Source: Acanthochromis polyacanthus
Taxonomy: Eukaryota > Chordata > Actinopteri > Pomacentridae
NCBI RefSeq assembly: GCF_021347895.1
Contig: NC_067125.1
Coordinates: 25,921,697 to 25,985,696, forward strand
Direction of reading: 5' to 3'
Length of the DNA stretch: 64,000 bases
The number at the start of each line of letters is the position of its first letter. Positions within the stretch are counted from its first letter, which is position 1. The position numbers were made by a program, and so were the translations under genes. Below are positions 13,280 through 24,400 of the stretch, piece after piece. The notes beneath the pieces are model-generated. The model searched no databases and had not been told where the DNA came from. It worked only from the letters and a program-made list of their open reading frames with translations.

Positions 13280-14629
13280 CCCTCTCCTCCCCTTTGCTCT
13301 CTCACTCACTCTCCAGTGCAAACATTCCTCCACATGGGAAACTGAGTGGAGGGCTCATTAGTGAGTCCCAATGACAGACTCAGCTCTTGCCTGCCTGCGG
13401 CTGTGCTCACAAAACACACAGGGAGAGGCTGGAGAGAGAGAGAAGGGAGAGGCAGGGGAAAAAGAAAGACAGAAGGAGAGGAAGAATGACAAGGTGCAGA
13501 CAGATATGACAAATGTAGGGGGGACCAAAAGGAGCTGAAGAGAAAAGAAGGGGCTGACAGAAGAGAAGAGAAACTATTTGTGAATATCTGTTGTTTTATC
13601 CAGTGGATTAGTGCGCTCTGCGGGTCAACACAGGGATGCTGTGAAGGCGCGTCACGCACAGACACAGGTACATGTTGGCGGAGTGAGAGCGCGCCCTGCA
13701 ACAAGCGTGCGCCACCGTGTGGAGCAAGAGCGCGCCTTGGATGCTACGCAACCAGGGGAGGATGGAGACGGTGGGAGGCGTCCCGGCAGGGGTCCACAGT
13801 GAGAGCCTGAAGCCCGCATCACACCAACCCCTCCTCCAGCACAAAACACTGTCAGTGGGCCGCTTGTCATGAGTGTAACAGAAATTACATTTGTGCAGTA
13901 GCCAGCATCACCAACAGGCGTCAGCGGCGGTGATCTACTAATCAGACATTCTGCTCAGATCTCATGTCGCCTCATGAGTGAGAGCTTTCGGTTTGTAAGT
14001 TAATATCAAACGCTCACATTTGAAATCTCTGAAAGCCCAGTTGTTGGAAATCAATTTGCATAAAGCAGGTGGACACTTAAATTGCAAACTTTACGCAAAA
14101 TGGAACAAAAGACTTGTTAGGTTGCAGGAAAAAGTAATAATTGGACCCGTTTTCCACACAGCATTCACCATCTGCTGACACACATAAAACTGCAGCAGAA
14201 TTTAGCAGCAGGCTCCAATGAGTGGACATCATGACTGAGCCAAACAACAGGTGTGGGCCTGAGGGGAGCTACTTGTGTGATTTAATGCGGACAGAAAGCA
14301 AGAAGATAAAAAATATCAATGTGAAGAAACAATAATAAGCTGCAGCCTTTTCATTCGCCCCCACTTATGGTAATTTATTGGCCGATATCCACAACTTACC
14401 TCTGAGGGTGTTAAACGTGTGAAGGTGATCAGTCAATTCCGTTAATCGATGCTCGCAGTAGGATCCAGTTTAGAGACTTCAGCTCTACTCTCCTCAATCA
14501 GCCTCGTCGATCGATCCCGGAGATGATCCTGTTGATTGTTGTGTCACTACTGAATTATTCCTTTATTGTGGCACCGCAGCGTGCTCATCTCTTGCCATTG
14601 TAGGTTAAAAAATAAAGGTCACAGCAGCA

Positions 14630-14980
14630 GCTTTGTGTTTCTTCTGTGAGATGAAGTCCAGCAGGAGGAGCGCACCGCGAGTTCCACTTTTCCGCCAAAC
14701 TCTTATCAGTGTTTAAAAATCTCTCCCTTCGCTCCACGTCGCGTCGAATCCACGTTTCATTCACAAGCAGCGGAGAATAATTAGAGGGGGGAAAAATCAG
14801 TTTTAATGCACAGGTCCGTTGTCTCAAAGTAAAAGATCCATGGAGTGAAGATCCACACAGACACAAGTGCCGAGCGTGGCTGAGATTGATGAGAGCAGCC
14901 CGGCGGCCAACAGGGACGATCCAAGCCGAATCAATACGCAATCGAGCAGCAAAGCAGCGGATTGGCTGCTTTTACTCGTT
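14630..14980 (-). promoter_or_regulatory. second CpG-rich block with CCAAT box, candidate upstream promoter
   Basis: CpG-dense DNA (GCGCACCGCGAG, CACGTCGCGTCGAAT, GCCGAGCGTGG, CCCGGCGGCC) stands out from its AT-rich flanks. On the minus strand a CCAAT pentamer lies at 14965-14961, in the context GCAGCCAATCCGC. Its location upstream of the caln1 leader exon suggests an alternative or main caln1 transcription start. No TATA box or exon could be fixed. Confidence 0.35.
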
Positions 14981-16660
14981 TGCCTTAATCGGTTTATTGT
15001 GTCATTTTCAATCGGAGAAACTACCTGCACCGGATCGAAATATGAATCTGGACACATTCCTTTCAAAGCTGTTATCCCGCCTCTTCCATGGATTCTTTTT
15101 TTTTTTTTTTTAATAAAGCCAGCCAGCCAAAACATGACTGACTTTTCTCCTTATTTCAGAATGATGCATTCACTGGCAACCACAAAATACATCATTTTTT
15201 TTTAAAGCAATTGTTTCCTTTTGTAGTTTATCCCTATAAAGCGATGTTTGCAGGTTCTGCCTTTGATTTCTGATTTAGTTGTAGATAGTTTGTTTCTTTT
15301 CATTCCAAGATCATATATAATGACCTAAAGTCAATGGGTGGTTAAGGTCTGTGAAAATATATAAATAAATATTTAACCTCTTGCCAGGTCCCAGTCTGAA
15401 ACAAATCTATATCCAATTGCCTGTAGTTTTTGTAGGTTTTGTCATCGATTTATTTGTGCCACTTTCTCAGTTTATTTCTAAAGTTTGGATTCTGATGTTT
15501 GAATATTTTGAACCATGCTTTATGAAAGTAGCAAGTATCTTAAAAATGCCCCACTTGACATTTCTTTTTCATGCAGAAATGCATGCTTTCATGACAACCT
15601 AACATCAATGATGGGTAAAACAATACAGCTTATACATAACATACATTTTTATTTTTAGTAGATGTTTGCATTATCAATAGCTGGGTTTCAAGAAGAAAAA
15701 ACTGCATGTTTAATTGACTCTAATCTGGCTCAGACTAAAGAAAAAAAACAGCTGAAGAGAAGGAAACAGAAAGAAAACAAATGTGCATGAAATAAACTGA
15801 ATATTACCAACTGTGCTTTATTTTCCTCCACAAACTACTAAAGTTGGGTGTGTTGAACTGAACCTGTTACATTCACATGACCCCTGCTCCAGTTCAGACT
15901 CCTGAACAATGACTGATGTCCATATCAGAGCCAGAAACAAGACCGATGAGTCAGAGCAGCCTCCACCTCTGTGATGAACGACTGGATAAATCAGAAAGGT
16001 TCTCTTTGACAGTCTGCAGGTAAAAGTGTTTCCCTCGGGGTAAAAGGGCCTGTTTTGGGCCTGGTGGAATTGCTATAAGTGATGAACAATCTTCAGAATA
16101 GTGCTGAGTCAAGAAGTGACACCTGCTCTCAGAAATTGAAAAGTTATCTGGTACTTTTTAGAGGACAATGAAGAATACGGGGACCTTACAGCTGAAAACT
16201 AATAACTGATTTATACATGCGGGACGGTGAATAAAACATGCAGGCAGCTTCTCAGTTTGCATTAAGTAGGTTCAGCTAATGTGCTGTTGGCTCCTGGGCA
16301 TTCCTACTATTTATGGAGAGGGAATGACTGAATAACAGAGAAAATCCATGAGCAAACCCAGGGCACGCTGGAGAGTCAGCAAATCCCTGAAAGTCTGAGA
16401 GTATTTGGTGGCCTGGTGTGAGGCGAATGAAGCTGTTCAGAAGCCAGGAGTTGCTGTTGTTCTGCTCAGTGTCACTCTGGCTTGCAAAAGGAGAATAACA
16501 AATGGGCAGATAGATAGTTTTTCTGCTGCCAACAAGCAAATGTTCATTTATTTAGTGTCTGTGCATCCCTGGATTTTGCTCAAATTAGAAAAAATCCCTG
16601 TGACAGTGATGTTCTATAACTTCTTCATTCAAGTACGTTCCTATCTTACTACTCAGTGTA
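14981..16660. other. intergenic DNA, nothing recognised
   Basis: AT-rich sequence upstream of the probable caln1 promoter. It has poly-T and poly-A runs and short open frames without domain similarity. No RNA gene or mobile element was recognised. Confidence 0.4.
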
Positions 16661-17110
16661 GCCATGCATTATCTATACACCGCTTAATCCTCATTGCGGG
16701 TTGGCTGGAGCCTATCCCAGCTGACTTAGAGTGGAGGCAGGGGACACCCTTTACAAGTCGCCAGTCTATCCTATGGAACCAGTTATTTTTTGGCCTTTTT
16801 TCCAGGCTTTATTGATAAAGGGCAAAGGGCCATGAGCTGGACTTGAACCAATCACTGCTACGTCAGAGACCATAGCTCCCGTCCATGGGTTGCCCGCTCA
16901 ACCTGCTGGGCTACAGGGATGCCCATGTACGGACAACTTGGAGCTACCAGTTCACCTCAGCATGCTTTTGGACTGTTGAGAAAACCTGAGTACCCGGAGA
17001 AAACCCACATATTCACAGGGAGAACATGCAAACTCCATGCAGAAAGATCCCAGGAAGGTGGGGGCATGAACCAGGGATCTTCTAGCTACAAGGCAAAAGT
17101 GCTAACCCGC
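16661..17110 (+). repeat. old dispersed fish repeat, interrupted by a SINE
   Basis: The left part reads CATTATCTATACACCGCTTA, then GGCTGGAGCCTATCCCAGCT and CAGGGGACACCCT. The right part has TTTTGGACTGTTGAGAAAAC, CCGGAGAAAACCCACA, AGGGAGAACATGCAAACTCC and AACCAGGGATCTTCT. I recognise these phrases, in this order, as a very common vertebrate/teleost interspersed repeat. The internal part is replaced by a minus-strand SINE at about 16780-16925, so the SINE is the younger insertion. Confidence 0.75.
16780..16925 (-). mobile_element. tRNA-derived SINE nested in an older repeat
   Basis: Read on the minus strand, the sequence has an A-box-like TAGCCCAGCAGG (16913-16902) and a perfect pol III B box GGTTCAAGTCC (16849-16839). 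It ends in an AATAAAGCCTGG tail with A-rich 3' sequence. This is the layout of a tRNA-derived SINE. It sits in the middle of the dispersed repeat at 16661-17110. Target duplications were not resolved, and the outer limits are good to about 10 bp. Confidence 0.65.
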
Positions 17111-17283
17111 TTTTCACATAATAAAGATTAGTTTAATAGCTAATAAAAGCCAGAGAAAGTAAGCTGCTTCACAGGAGCCAATATATCCAGATTTTTTCTT
17201 GTTCCTTACAGATGTGAAGCATTTCTTTGGCGATTTGCATGTCAAAACATATCCCAATGTTTTTATTAAACTATAAGGATGCT

Positions 17284-18089
17284 GGAAGAAAATAGCTTGG
17301 AAAATCCAAACTGAATCTCCATGTAATCTCCTATCTCCATGTTGGGAGATACAGGAGAGTCAGTTTGACATTGTGCGAATTGAATCGCGTTTCCCTCCCG
17401 GTACAGTTTGGTACGACCAATCATAGCACGGGAGGCGGGAGTTAATGCTGCGTCATCTTCAGCGCCTGGATTACCCATAAAGATGATGCCGGAGGAGGAG
17501 GAGGAGGGGGGCCAAAGCGAATCTTTTTGTGGTCTCTTGGCATTTTGGATGGCGTTAGTCGTCTCTTTTCACTTGACGTTTCCGACGATGAGGAGGCAGT
17601 AGGTGGCTCCTTACTTTCGCCTTCTTGCCATTGTTTGTACAGAGGAAAATCCCGTTCCAAACGTGTGAGTAAATTTGAGCAACTTTTACACATATGCACC
17701 GACTTGGTTTGGCTCCGATTTAAAGTTATTCCTAACACCGCTAATCATTCGGAAGGAGTCTTTTGTTGCATAGCCTTTTCAAAAATAAGTGTTGTACTTG
17801 AGAGTACCCCATGTATTCGCTGATTTTTGTGACAAAAACGGCAGTAATCATTCACCGCGACGCTTTCTCGGCTGCATGCCATTGTTGTTTGGACTACATG
17901 GACTACAAGGTCGATTTGTTTGTGCGTCACATCCGTGTTACGCTGATTGGTTCTTTCTCGTTCAATCTGCATTCGTTAGCCCCTCCTTTTTGAAATCGTC
18001 TCGTATCATCACAATGTCAGACTGCTTTTATTTGTATTTATATTAATACATAAATAAAGTCAGTCTGGATTTCCAGGCAAGGAAGAAAA
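17284..18089 (-). mobile_element. unclassified TIR element, copy 1, with 9-bp target duplication
   Basis: The element at 17293-18080 (788 bp) is flanked by the perfect direct repeat GGAAGAAAA at 17284-17292 and 18081-18089. Its ends are inverted repeats: TAGCTTGGAAAATCCA at the left, and the right end read inward begins TTGCCTGGAAATCCAGACTG. The minus strand carries a protein fragment in two frames (17972-17745 and 17738-17442). It has a CRFCHKN CxxC pair, a second pair CKSCSNLL, and a Ser- and Pro-rich tail. A TGA interrupts the frame at about 17745. A nearly identical inverted copy lies at 25747-26519. A 9-bp duplication fits the MuDR or Merlin range, but I cannot assign a superfamily. It is probably non-autonomous. 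Confidence 0.8.
17442..17972 (-). pseudogene. broken two-CxxC protein fragment inside TIR element copy 1
   Basis: About 175 codons reading leftwards. An N-terminal basic stretch is followed by NDYCRFCHKN (about residue 42 on), a hydrophobic linker, CKSCSNLLTRLERDFPLYKQ, then a Ser/Thr/Lys-rich and Pro-rich tail. Two CxxC pairs separated by roughly 50 residues suggest a small zinc-binding domain such as those at the front of transposases or chromatin proteins. A TGA replaces the CGA codon found in copy 2, breaking the frame. No DDE catalytic part is present. Function unknown; a transposase N-terminal remnant is the simplest reading. Confidence 0.5.
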
Positions 18090-18120
18090 GTGACGGCCAG
18101 CATCACAGAAATGCATGAAA

Positions 18121-18489
18121 TTATACCATTTAAAAATTTGAGGTAACCCAGACAATTCCATGTTTTCCATGAAAACTCACACATTTATTCATGTGCTAAC
18201 ATAACTGCACAAGGGTTTTCTAATCATCAATGAGTCTTTCAACACCATTAGCTAACACAATGTAGCATTAGAACACGGGAGAGATGGTTGCTGGAAATGT
18301 TCCTCTGTACCCCTATGGAGATATTCCATTAAAAATCAGCCATTTCCAGCTAGAATAGTTACTTACCACATTAACAATGTCTAAGCCGTATTTCTGATTC
18401 ATTTAATGTTATCTTCACTGAAAAAAAACTATTTTTCTTTCCAGAATAAGGATATTTCTAAGTAACCCCAAATTTTGAATGGTAGTGTA
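18121..18489. mobile_element. Tc1-type MITE
   Basis: The right end reads AACCCCAAATTTTGAATGGT followed by AGTGTAT. The left end is its degenerate inverse (ACCATTTAAAAATTTGAGGT). The interior contains phrases typical of a very common fish MITE: CAATTCCATGTTTTCCATGA, ATGTAGCATTAGAACAC, CCCTATGGAGATATTCCATT and AATCAGCCATTTCCAGCTAG. It has no coding capacity and is about 370 bp. It lies 30-40 bp right of the TIR element at 17293-18080. The Tc1/mariner assignment is from memory of the family's TIR. Confidence 0.7.
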
Positions 18490-20520
18490 TGCAAGCTGGA
18501 TGTATAAAAATGTAAGCTTTTTCTCGTTCTTGTGAGGTATTTGGGTCAGTAGTGCTTAAATACACAAAATGTATAAAACTGGCAGCTTATCACCAAACCA
18601 TGTATCCTAAAATTACACAAAAAAGTCGCTAAGTAAGTAAATCAGTACTAAAAGTAAGAAAATGAGAATGTGGGGGAGAGATTTTTCTGCTAAACGCCTG
18701 TTAGAAGTCAGCGGCTCCTGAAGGCTACAAGGCTGACGGCAGATCTCTTTCTACACGCCCACTCTCTTTCTTTATTGCTATTCCTGTCAGTTAAATAAAA
18801 TGAATGCCTATGTCTAACAGGGCATTGTACGTTTAACGCTTGTATTCTAGATTCAGGGTAATGTGCCCACCAGGAATGCCAAAGGACAAAAAGGCCCTGC
18901 CAAAAATGCCGCCCACATTTTTACTGTCATGGTTACAACAATTATTTTTTCCCATTTGAAGTAACTTAGAGGTTTCTTAGTGTTAGGGTGACTTTGTGTG
19001 AGTCAGCAGGGAGACAATTAGTTACTGTAGAATCTCAGACATGATAGACATACTGCGGATCCAGTACAGTCTCCTATAAACACAATGAATAGCTTCAATT
19101 AAGATGACACAAAACTCACTTCATCATAGAACTGATGTCATTTTTCTTCATTTTTTTTCCAGAAAAGACAGTGTAACTCATCTGTGTACAAGGGAAGCAA
19201 CTGAGCAGCTCCTGTTCTGTAAATCCTGCAAGGTAAGATGGAATAGATAAGAAAAAAGAAATAAATGCTCCACACATGGAACACTTCTGTACTTGGTCTA
19301 CTGCAAACCAATGACCTGAAATGTTTTAATCTTTGTTTATATAACGGGTTGGATTTTTTACAGTGTACTGTACACTGTAATCAGAGCTGACAGTCGAAAA
19401 AAAACATTCTGATTTCACTGATTGTAGGTTTCAATCACCCAGGTCTATTATTTGTATGCAGATTGCGGGTGCAGACCTACTTACTTTTTGGTGGAAGCAG
19501 CCTCTGTGGTCACATTCAAAGTCAACCAATTACAAGATAAATATGCTGTAACAGGAACATCAGAAAGCTGCTGCTTAGGTTTAGCCACTGGTTTTGAGGT
19601 AAATATATCTAATTTATTTAAAGGAGTCTAAAGGACAAGAGTTAAGGGAGTTCTGTGAATGCCTGTACGAGTAAAAAACTGATTTAAATCAAGCTCACTT
19701 TCACTTGCCGATGGCTAGAATAACTGCATGTAACCATTTCTGTTACCCTGTAGGGAGACCTTCCAATGAGTAAACAAGTAAACTTTGTAAATCATTAGTC
19801 AAGCAATTTACAGAAAGAACTTTAAAATAAACTGCAGTCTTTGCAGTTTTACAGGTTTGGGTTTATTATTCGCCTCATGCAGGCAACACTGCGAGCTCTT
19901 CTGATCTCTTTTTCCTATTGCAGATTTCCACACACATACAGTTAGCATGTACCACGTACCCAATCTGTGCTCTGCTCAGCCTCAGAAATCTCGTCAGCAT
20001 GAGGGAGTGTATGTGCATGTGTGAGTTGTGTGAGTGTGACTGCATGTCAGAGTGCCTGTGCATGTACTATGTGTGTGTTCTTGACGGAATGAGTCACAAC
20101 GTCTCCGTTCCTGCTGTGGCTTCATCTAACTTTTTCAAACAGGAGTCTAATGCGTCAATACGTCTGCTCTGGATTTGCTGCAATGAAATTAAAGTCCTCG
20201 CTGATACCAACTGAGCTGCACGAGGACCACAAAGCTTCTGGCCGCAGAATATCTCTGTAAGGGACAAAGAGAGGGATTTTCTTTTTGAAACTGAACCATG
20301 ATATTCTGTGAAGACTTAATTATTGTTGTCAAAGCTGTGATCCACATACGGTACATTGGAATATTATGAAACGAGGAGAAACACACAAGTTTGTGATTGA
20401 TTGAATTAATCTAAGCAAACACAGACTAAAGTATGATCAATTTTGGATCCTAAAACATTAATAATGGCAGGAAATACAGTAAAACTCTGATCTGCAACAT
20501 TACTGCAACAATAACACCTG
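18490..20520. other. intergenic DNA, nothing recognised
   Basis: AT-rich sequence with short chance open frames. A purine/TG-rich patch at about 20000-20080 produces a Cys-rich chance frame and its His-rich reverse. No exon, RNA gene or element was recognised. Confidence 0.4.
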
Positions 20521-20524
20521 TCAT

Positions 20525-20700
20525 GGAGGCAAAAAGCCTTTCCCAGCATGCATTGGCAAAAGGCAGGGAACACTCAGGACAAGTTGCTGGTCCATCACAC
20601 ACAAACAGTTCAACACATTCACAGTGAGATTCACACCTCTGATCAGTTTAGAGCATTTAGTGTCAGTTTCCTCCCACAGTCTGAAGGCAGGATCTGCTAA
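20525..20700 (+). repeat. decayed fragment of the dispersed fish repeat seen at 16.7 kb
   Basis: GCAAAAGGCAGGGAACACTC, GGACAAGTTGCTGGTCCATC, CACATTCACAGTGAGATTCA and TTTCCTCCCACAGTCTG follow the same order as the common repeat at 16661-17110, with many changes. It is an old partial copy. Confidence 0.4.
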
Positions 20701-21393
20701 CCAGCAACTACAAATCGCTTGCTTTATGACTATTGCTGCGAGGAAGTAGAACACATAAATATGAGTAAGTAAATACGAGGCAGTTTTTTTAAAACCCTGG
20801 TAAGTTTATGTCTTCAGTAAGCAAGTGGAAAATATTATTTGCTGCAGAGAAGTCTCCTGGAGTTTCAGTTTAAGTTAGTTCTGACTGAGAAACACCAAGC
20901 AGTCAGTTCGTATCTTACAATTTGTTCCTTACAGAAGGTGCTGAGACCAAAACAAAAATAGATGTAGGTGGCACGAAGAGTAGGTGGTTTCTAAAAATGT
21001 AAAGCCTGATTTTCTACATTTAAAATAAATAAATAAATAAAGTGGCCATATTTTTACAGACCTGATGATAGACAAGACCTGACTTAAGGGAAAGCATGTG
21101 GCAGCTGGCCTGCCTAAAATGTCGATTTGAAGATTTTAAAATATTTTCCACTAAAATTTCACGCTTTCAACTCACACCCTTACCCAGACTAACCACACTG
21201 GATTCATTTTACGGTTTTTGGATAATTAAAAAGACAGTGAACAGGTTGGAATATAGACGCCAAAGCAAAAATATTCCTGGTTCCCAAACAAATCATGAAT
21301 AAAAGAGAACTATCATGTGATTTAAAGTGGAAAACGTTTACTGTTTTTTTTTATTTTTTATCTTGATTGTTCTTTATACAGTAAAAATATGCT

Positions 21394-21480
21394 TAACCTC
21401 TTAAGCCCTGGCCATATTTTCAGAAAAAAACACCGGGATTTCTTCGGCCCACCCGTGAGCCGACCGAGCTTAAGAGGTTA
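21394..21480. mobile_element. 87-bp miniature inverted-repeat element or hairpin
   Basis: A perfect 13-bp inverted repeat (TAACCTCTTAAGC at 21394-21406; GCTTAAGAGGTTA at 21468-21480) encloses a 61-bp interior that is more GC-rich than its surroundings (GGCCCACCCGTGAGCCGACC). It begins and ends in TA. It may be a very short TIR element with TA target preference, or a structured RNA-forming repeat. Confidence 0.5.
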
Positions 21481-24400
21481 CGGCAGCTCTGGCATAGACT
21501 TTCTGCAAACATATTAATATGTAACATGAACATTACATTTGGGAACTGTGTCCAGCGGTTTTTGTTGCATCTTTTGTTGGTTGAAATAGTGGCTATGCTT
21601 ACTTTCGTTAAATTCAAGGATTACTGTAATAGATAAAAACAAAAAATGTTGCAAGCAATGTATTTTCACAGAATGTATCATCAGTTTGACTAAAAATGTC
21701 CTGGTGGACGTGTCAGTACAACACTTTTAACATTTCTGTAAGTTTTTAGTCACTGACGGTCACTGATTGAGGTAAAGAAAACAGATCATAATATCCAGAT
21801 TCACCATTACAGTACTGCAACTACTACACTGCACAGAAAATGCAAATATGTAACCACAGCATATTTTCTGTCAGTCATGATGATCATGATTATTCAAAGT
21901 TCCTGCTCTTCCAAGCTTCTCTATCTTCTGTTTAAAACTAAAACTCATAACCTTCATGACAAACAGAGCGCAACATCTGCTAAACATCATGTACTGATGC
22001 TGAGATTGATATCATTTGCATTGGACTATGTAAACAACGTCCTCCCCTTGTTTTTGAAAGCAAATCTTGAAACTGGTGAATGAGATCTACTCAACAATGC
22101 CGCAGAAAAAGTCTTCCCAGAGGACACTGAGAAGGAATCTCACGTAGACTTCAAACTACGCACTGACATTTCCTCTGCTTTGATCACACCTGGTGAACTG
22201 CGCTCACAGTGGCTCAGTCCTCCGACGCCTATATTTGGTCAGCTCCATTTCTGCCAAGCTCAGTTCGTTCACAGACGTAGCACATACAGTTTCTCACGGT
22301 TTCTCTGAACAACAACCAAATGCGAGACATCTGTGTTCTGTCACTGGTCATGTGTTCAACTGTGTCCATCTGCGAAGAAGAAGAAGAAGAAGAAAAAAAG
22401 AGCTTTACAGAGTTCTGTTCTCTACAAACGACTCGCTGAAAAGCTCATTGTGGCATTCTGGATTCAAAGACTCACTCTGGGTGTTCATTTGTTAATGCAA
22501 TACCAAATTTGTCTGATAAATTTTCTGTTGCACCAGAAATCTAGTGGAGCAGTATCACATATTTAGGGACAAAGAGATGACATGCATGGCCACTATAAAG
22601 AAAAGGATGCAGGTAAAACAGAGCAGAGTAAAATGAAGATGAAAGACCACTGTGCTCCTGCAACACAGAAATAAATATCCTTATGTTGACTAATGACCTT
22701 TTGCAGATTAACATATGCTGTCTCTTCGTAAACTTGCATAGCAGTGAAACAGTATTTACATATAATACACATATATTCATCACTGTCTGATTAGTAAAAT
22801 GAGTGCAAAGTTTGTGATCACAGTATGTATGCACAGATATTTGATAACATACACAGTTATTCTCTATAGAAGGAAAATCAATCACCTTGATATATATGTA
22901 TTCTCTTTTCTAAAACACAGGCTTTGCTGTGAACCAAAATAGTGACCCTCTGGGTGTTGTTTTCCATTTTTTCCCCTCACAAATACATCTGTTTAGACAT
23001 TAAGCGAGGCCTGTGAGGCTTATTCTCGCAGTTTCAATTAAACCCGTTGGACTGTTGCAATGTGCACGGCGGAGTAAACTTGCTTTAAAAGAGTTCAGGA
23101 AAATGTTAGAAAGCGTAAAGGAAAATCCCATGTGCAGCCTTCTCTTATCTGCTTTTTCATAGTTTCACAAACATTTATCCTGCCGTACCGGATGCGTATT
23201 GCATAACAGCTGTACTTCTAGTGTAATGAGGTGCAGCGCCACATTGCAGCGCTGCACAGACAACGTGATGCACGTTTTCACTTGTGACACTTCTATTCAA
23301 TTTCAGTAAATTATGCAAAGCTGGAATTCATTTTTTAAACAACTGCCTCATATACAATACTTCTTTATTCATTTATTTTATGAAACTGGTGCATGAGTTA
23401 TTCAGCTCTAAGGACCGACTTTCTCCTTGGCAAACTGTCTGCAATCCATATATTCAATGAAGTATAAGCAGGCTTAGTCACAAACTACAGGAAGCAAGAA
23501 AAATAAACATTAGGACTAAATAAGCTTTAGCCCAAATGCCTCTTTTCAGCTGAAAAATGGAGGTAATTTGGGCCCTTTTGAGTGGGAGGACATCTGAAAG
23601 TACAGACAGAACCCACTTGAGGAGGTAGTGCAGGTAAACACATGCATACTAAGTGTGTAACATTTTGCTGCGGTACTGAACACAAAAGGTTAGGTGCAGA
23701 AAACATCACACACTTGTAACAGAAAGTGTAATACAGAATAAATAGCCACCAGTTTAAGAGTCAGTAAAAAAAAAAAAAAAACTCTCCCTTAGAGCCAATT
23801 CAGGTGTCAGAGGTAATTATTTCAGTGTGTCTGTGTGATGGATAATAATCCGGTTAGTGTGACCCAGCTCACAGACTCACACAGCCTCGTGCCTGCTAAC
23901 CTGTCTGCGGTTCATTCATCAAACTCTCCAGGCTCAGCAGCACACAGCAGAGCACAGGGCAGGAAGGTTACAAGAAATTATGCTTCACCTGACACCCAAC
24001 AGTCATCTCTCACACTTCATCTCTGCAGGGCAGTAACACCCTCAGATTTAAGGAGTTTTGAGGAGGTTTGTCTTTCTTTTATACATCTGTACAAAATTTA
24101 AGCATTAAAGTGGAAATGAACTGAATCTAAATTCCAGTGTAAGCGTACATTTGTTATGCAAATATGCTCAGTTTGAAATATGTGGGCATAAATAACGGAT
24201 AACAACTGGTTTTTAATGCAGAAATATTAACAAATTGGGAATGGCATTATGGTTGTGTGCTGTTTCAACACGTATGCAAAATCTCAAGTCATTTTCATGT
24301 TTGTTGCTAATCAACATCTTGTTAAATACTTATGCAAGATTAACTTTACAAAGAAAATATTAAATGACGAACTACTGGAAACAATTAAAAACACAAGAGC

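Larger units (their letters stand above)
12840..13870 (-). promoter_or_regulatory. CpG-rich region, probable caln1 promoter/leader area
   Basis: CpG dinucleotides are clearly denser here than in the surrounding AT-rich DNA, for example at 12910-13030 and 13640-13800. The region covers the putative caln1 leader exon on the minus strand and a CT-rich tract at about 13240-13315. Donor-like CAG|GTACGT and CAG|GTACGG strings on the plus strand (about 13194 and 12932) leave open a divergent non-coding transcript. The promoter role is inferred from base composition and position only. Confidence 0.5.
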
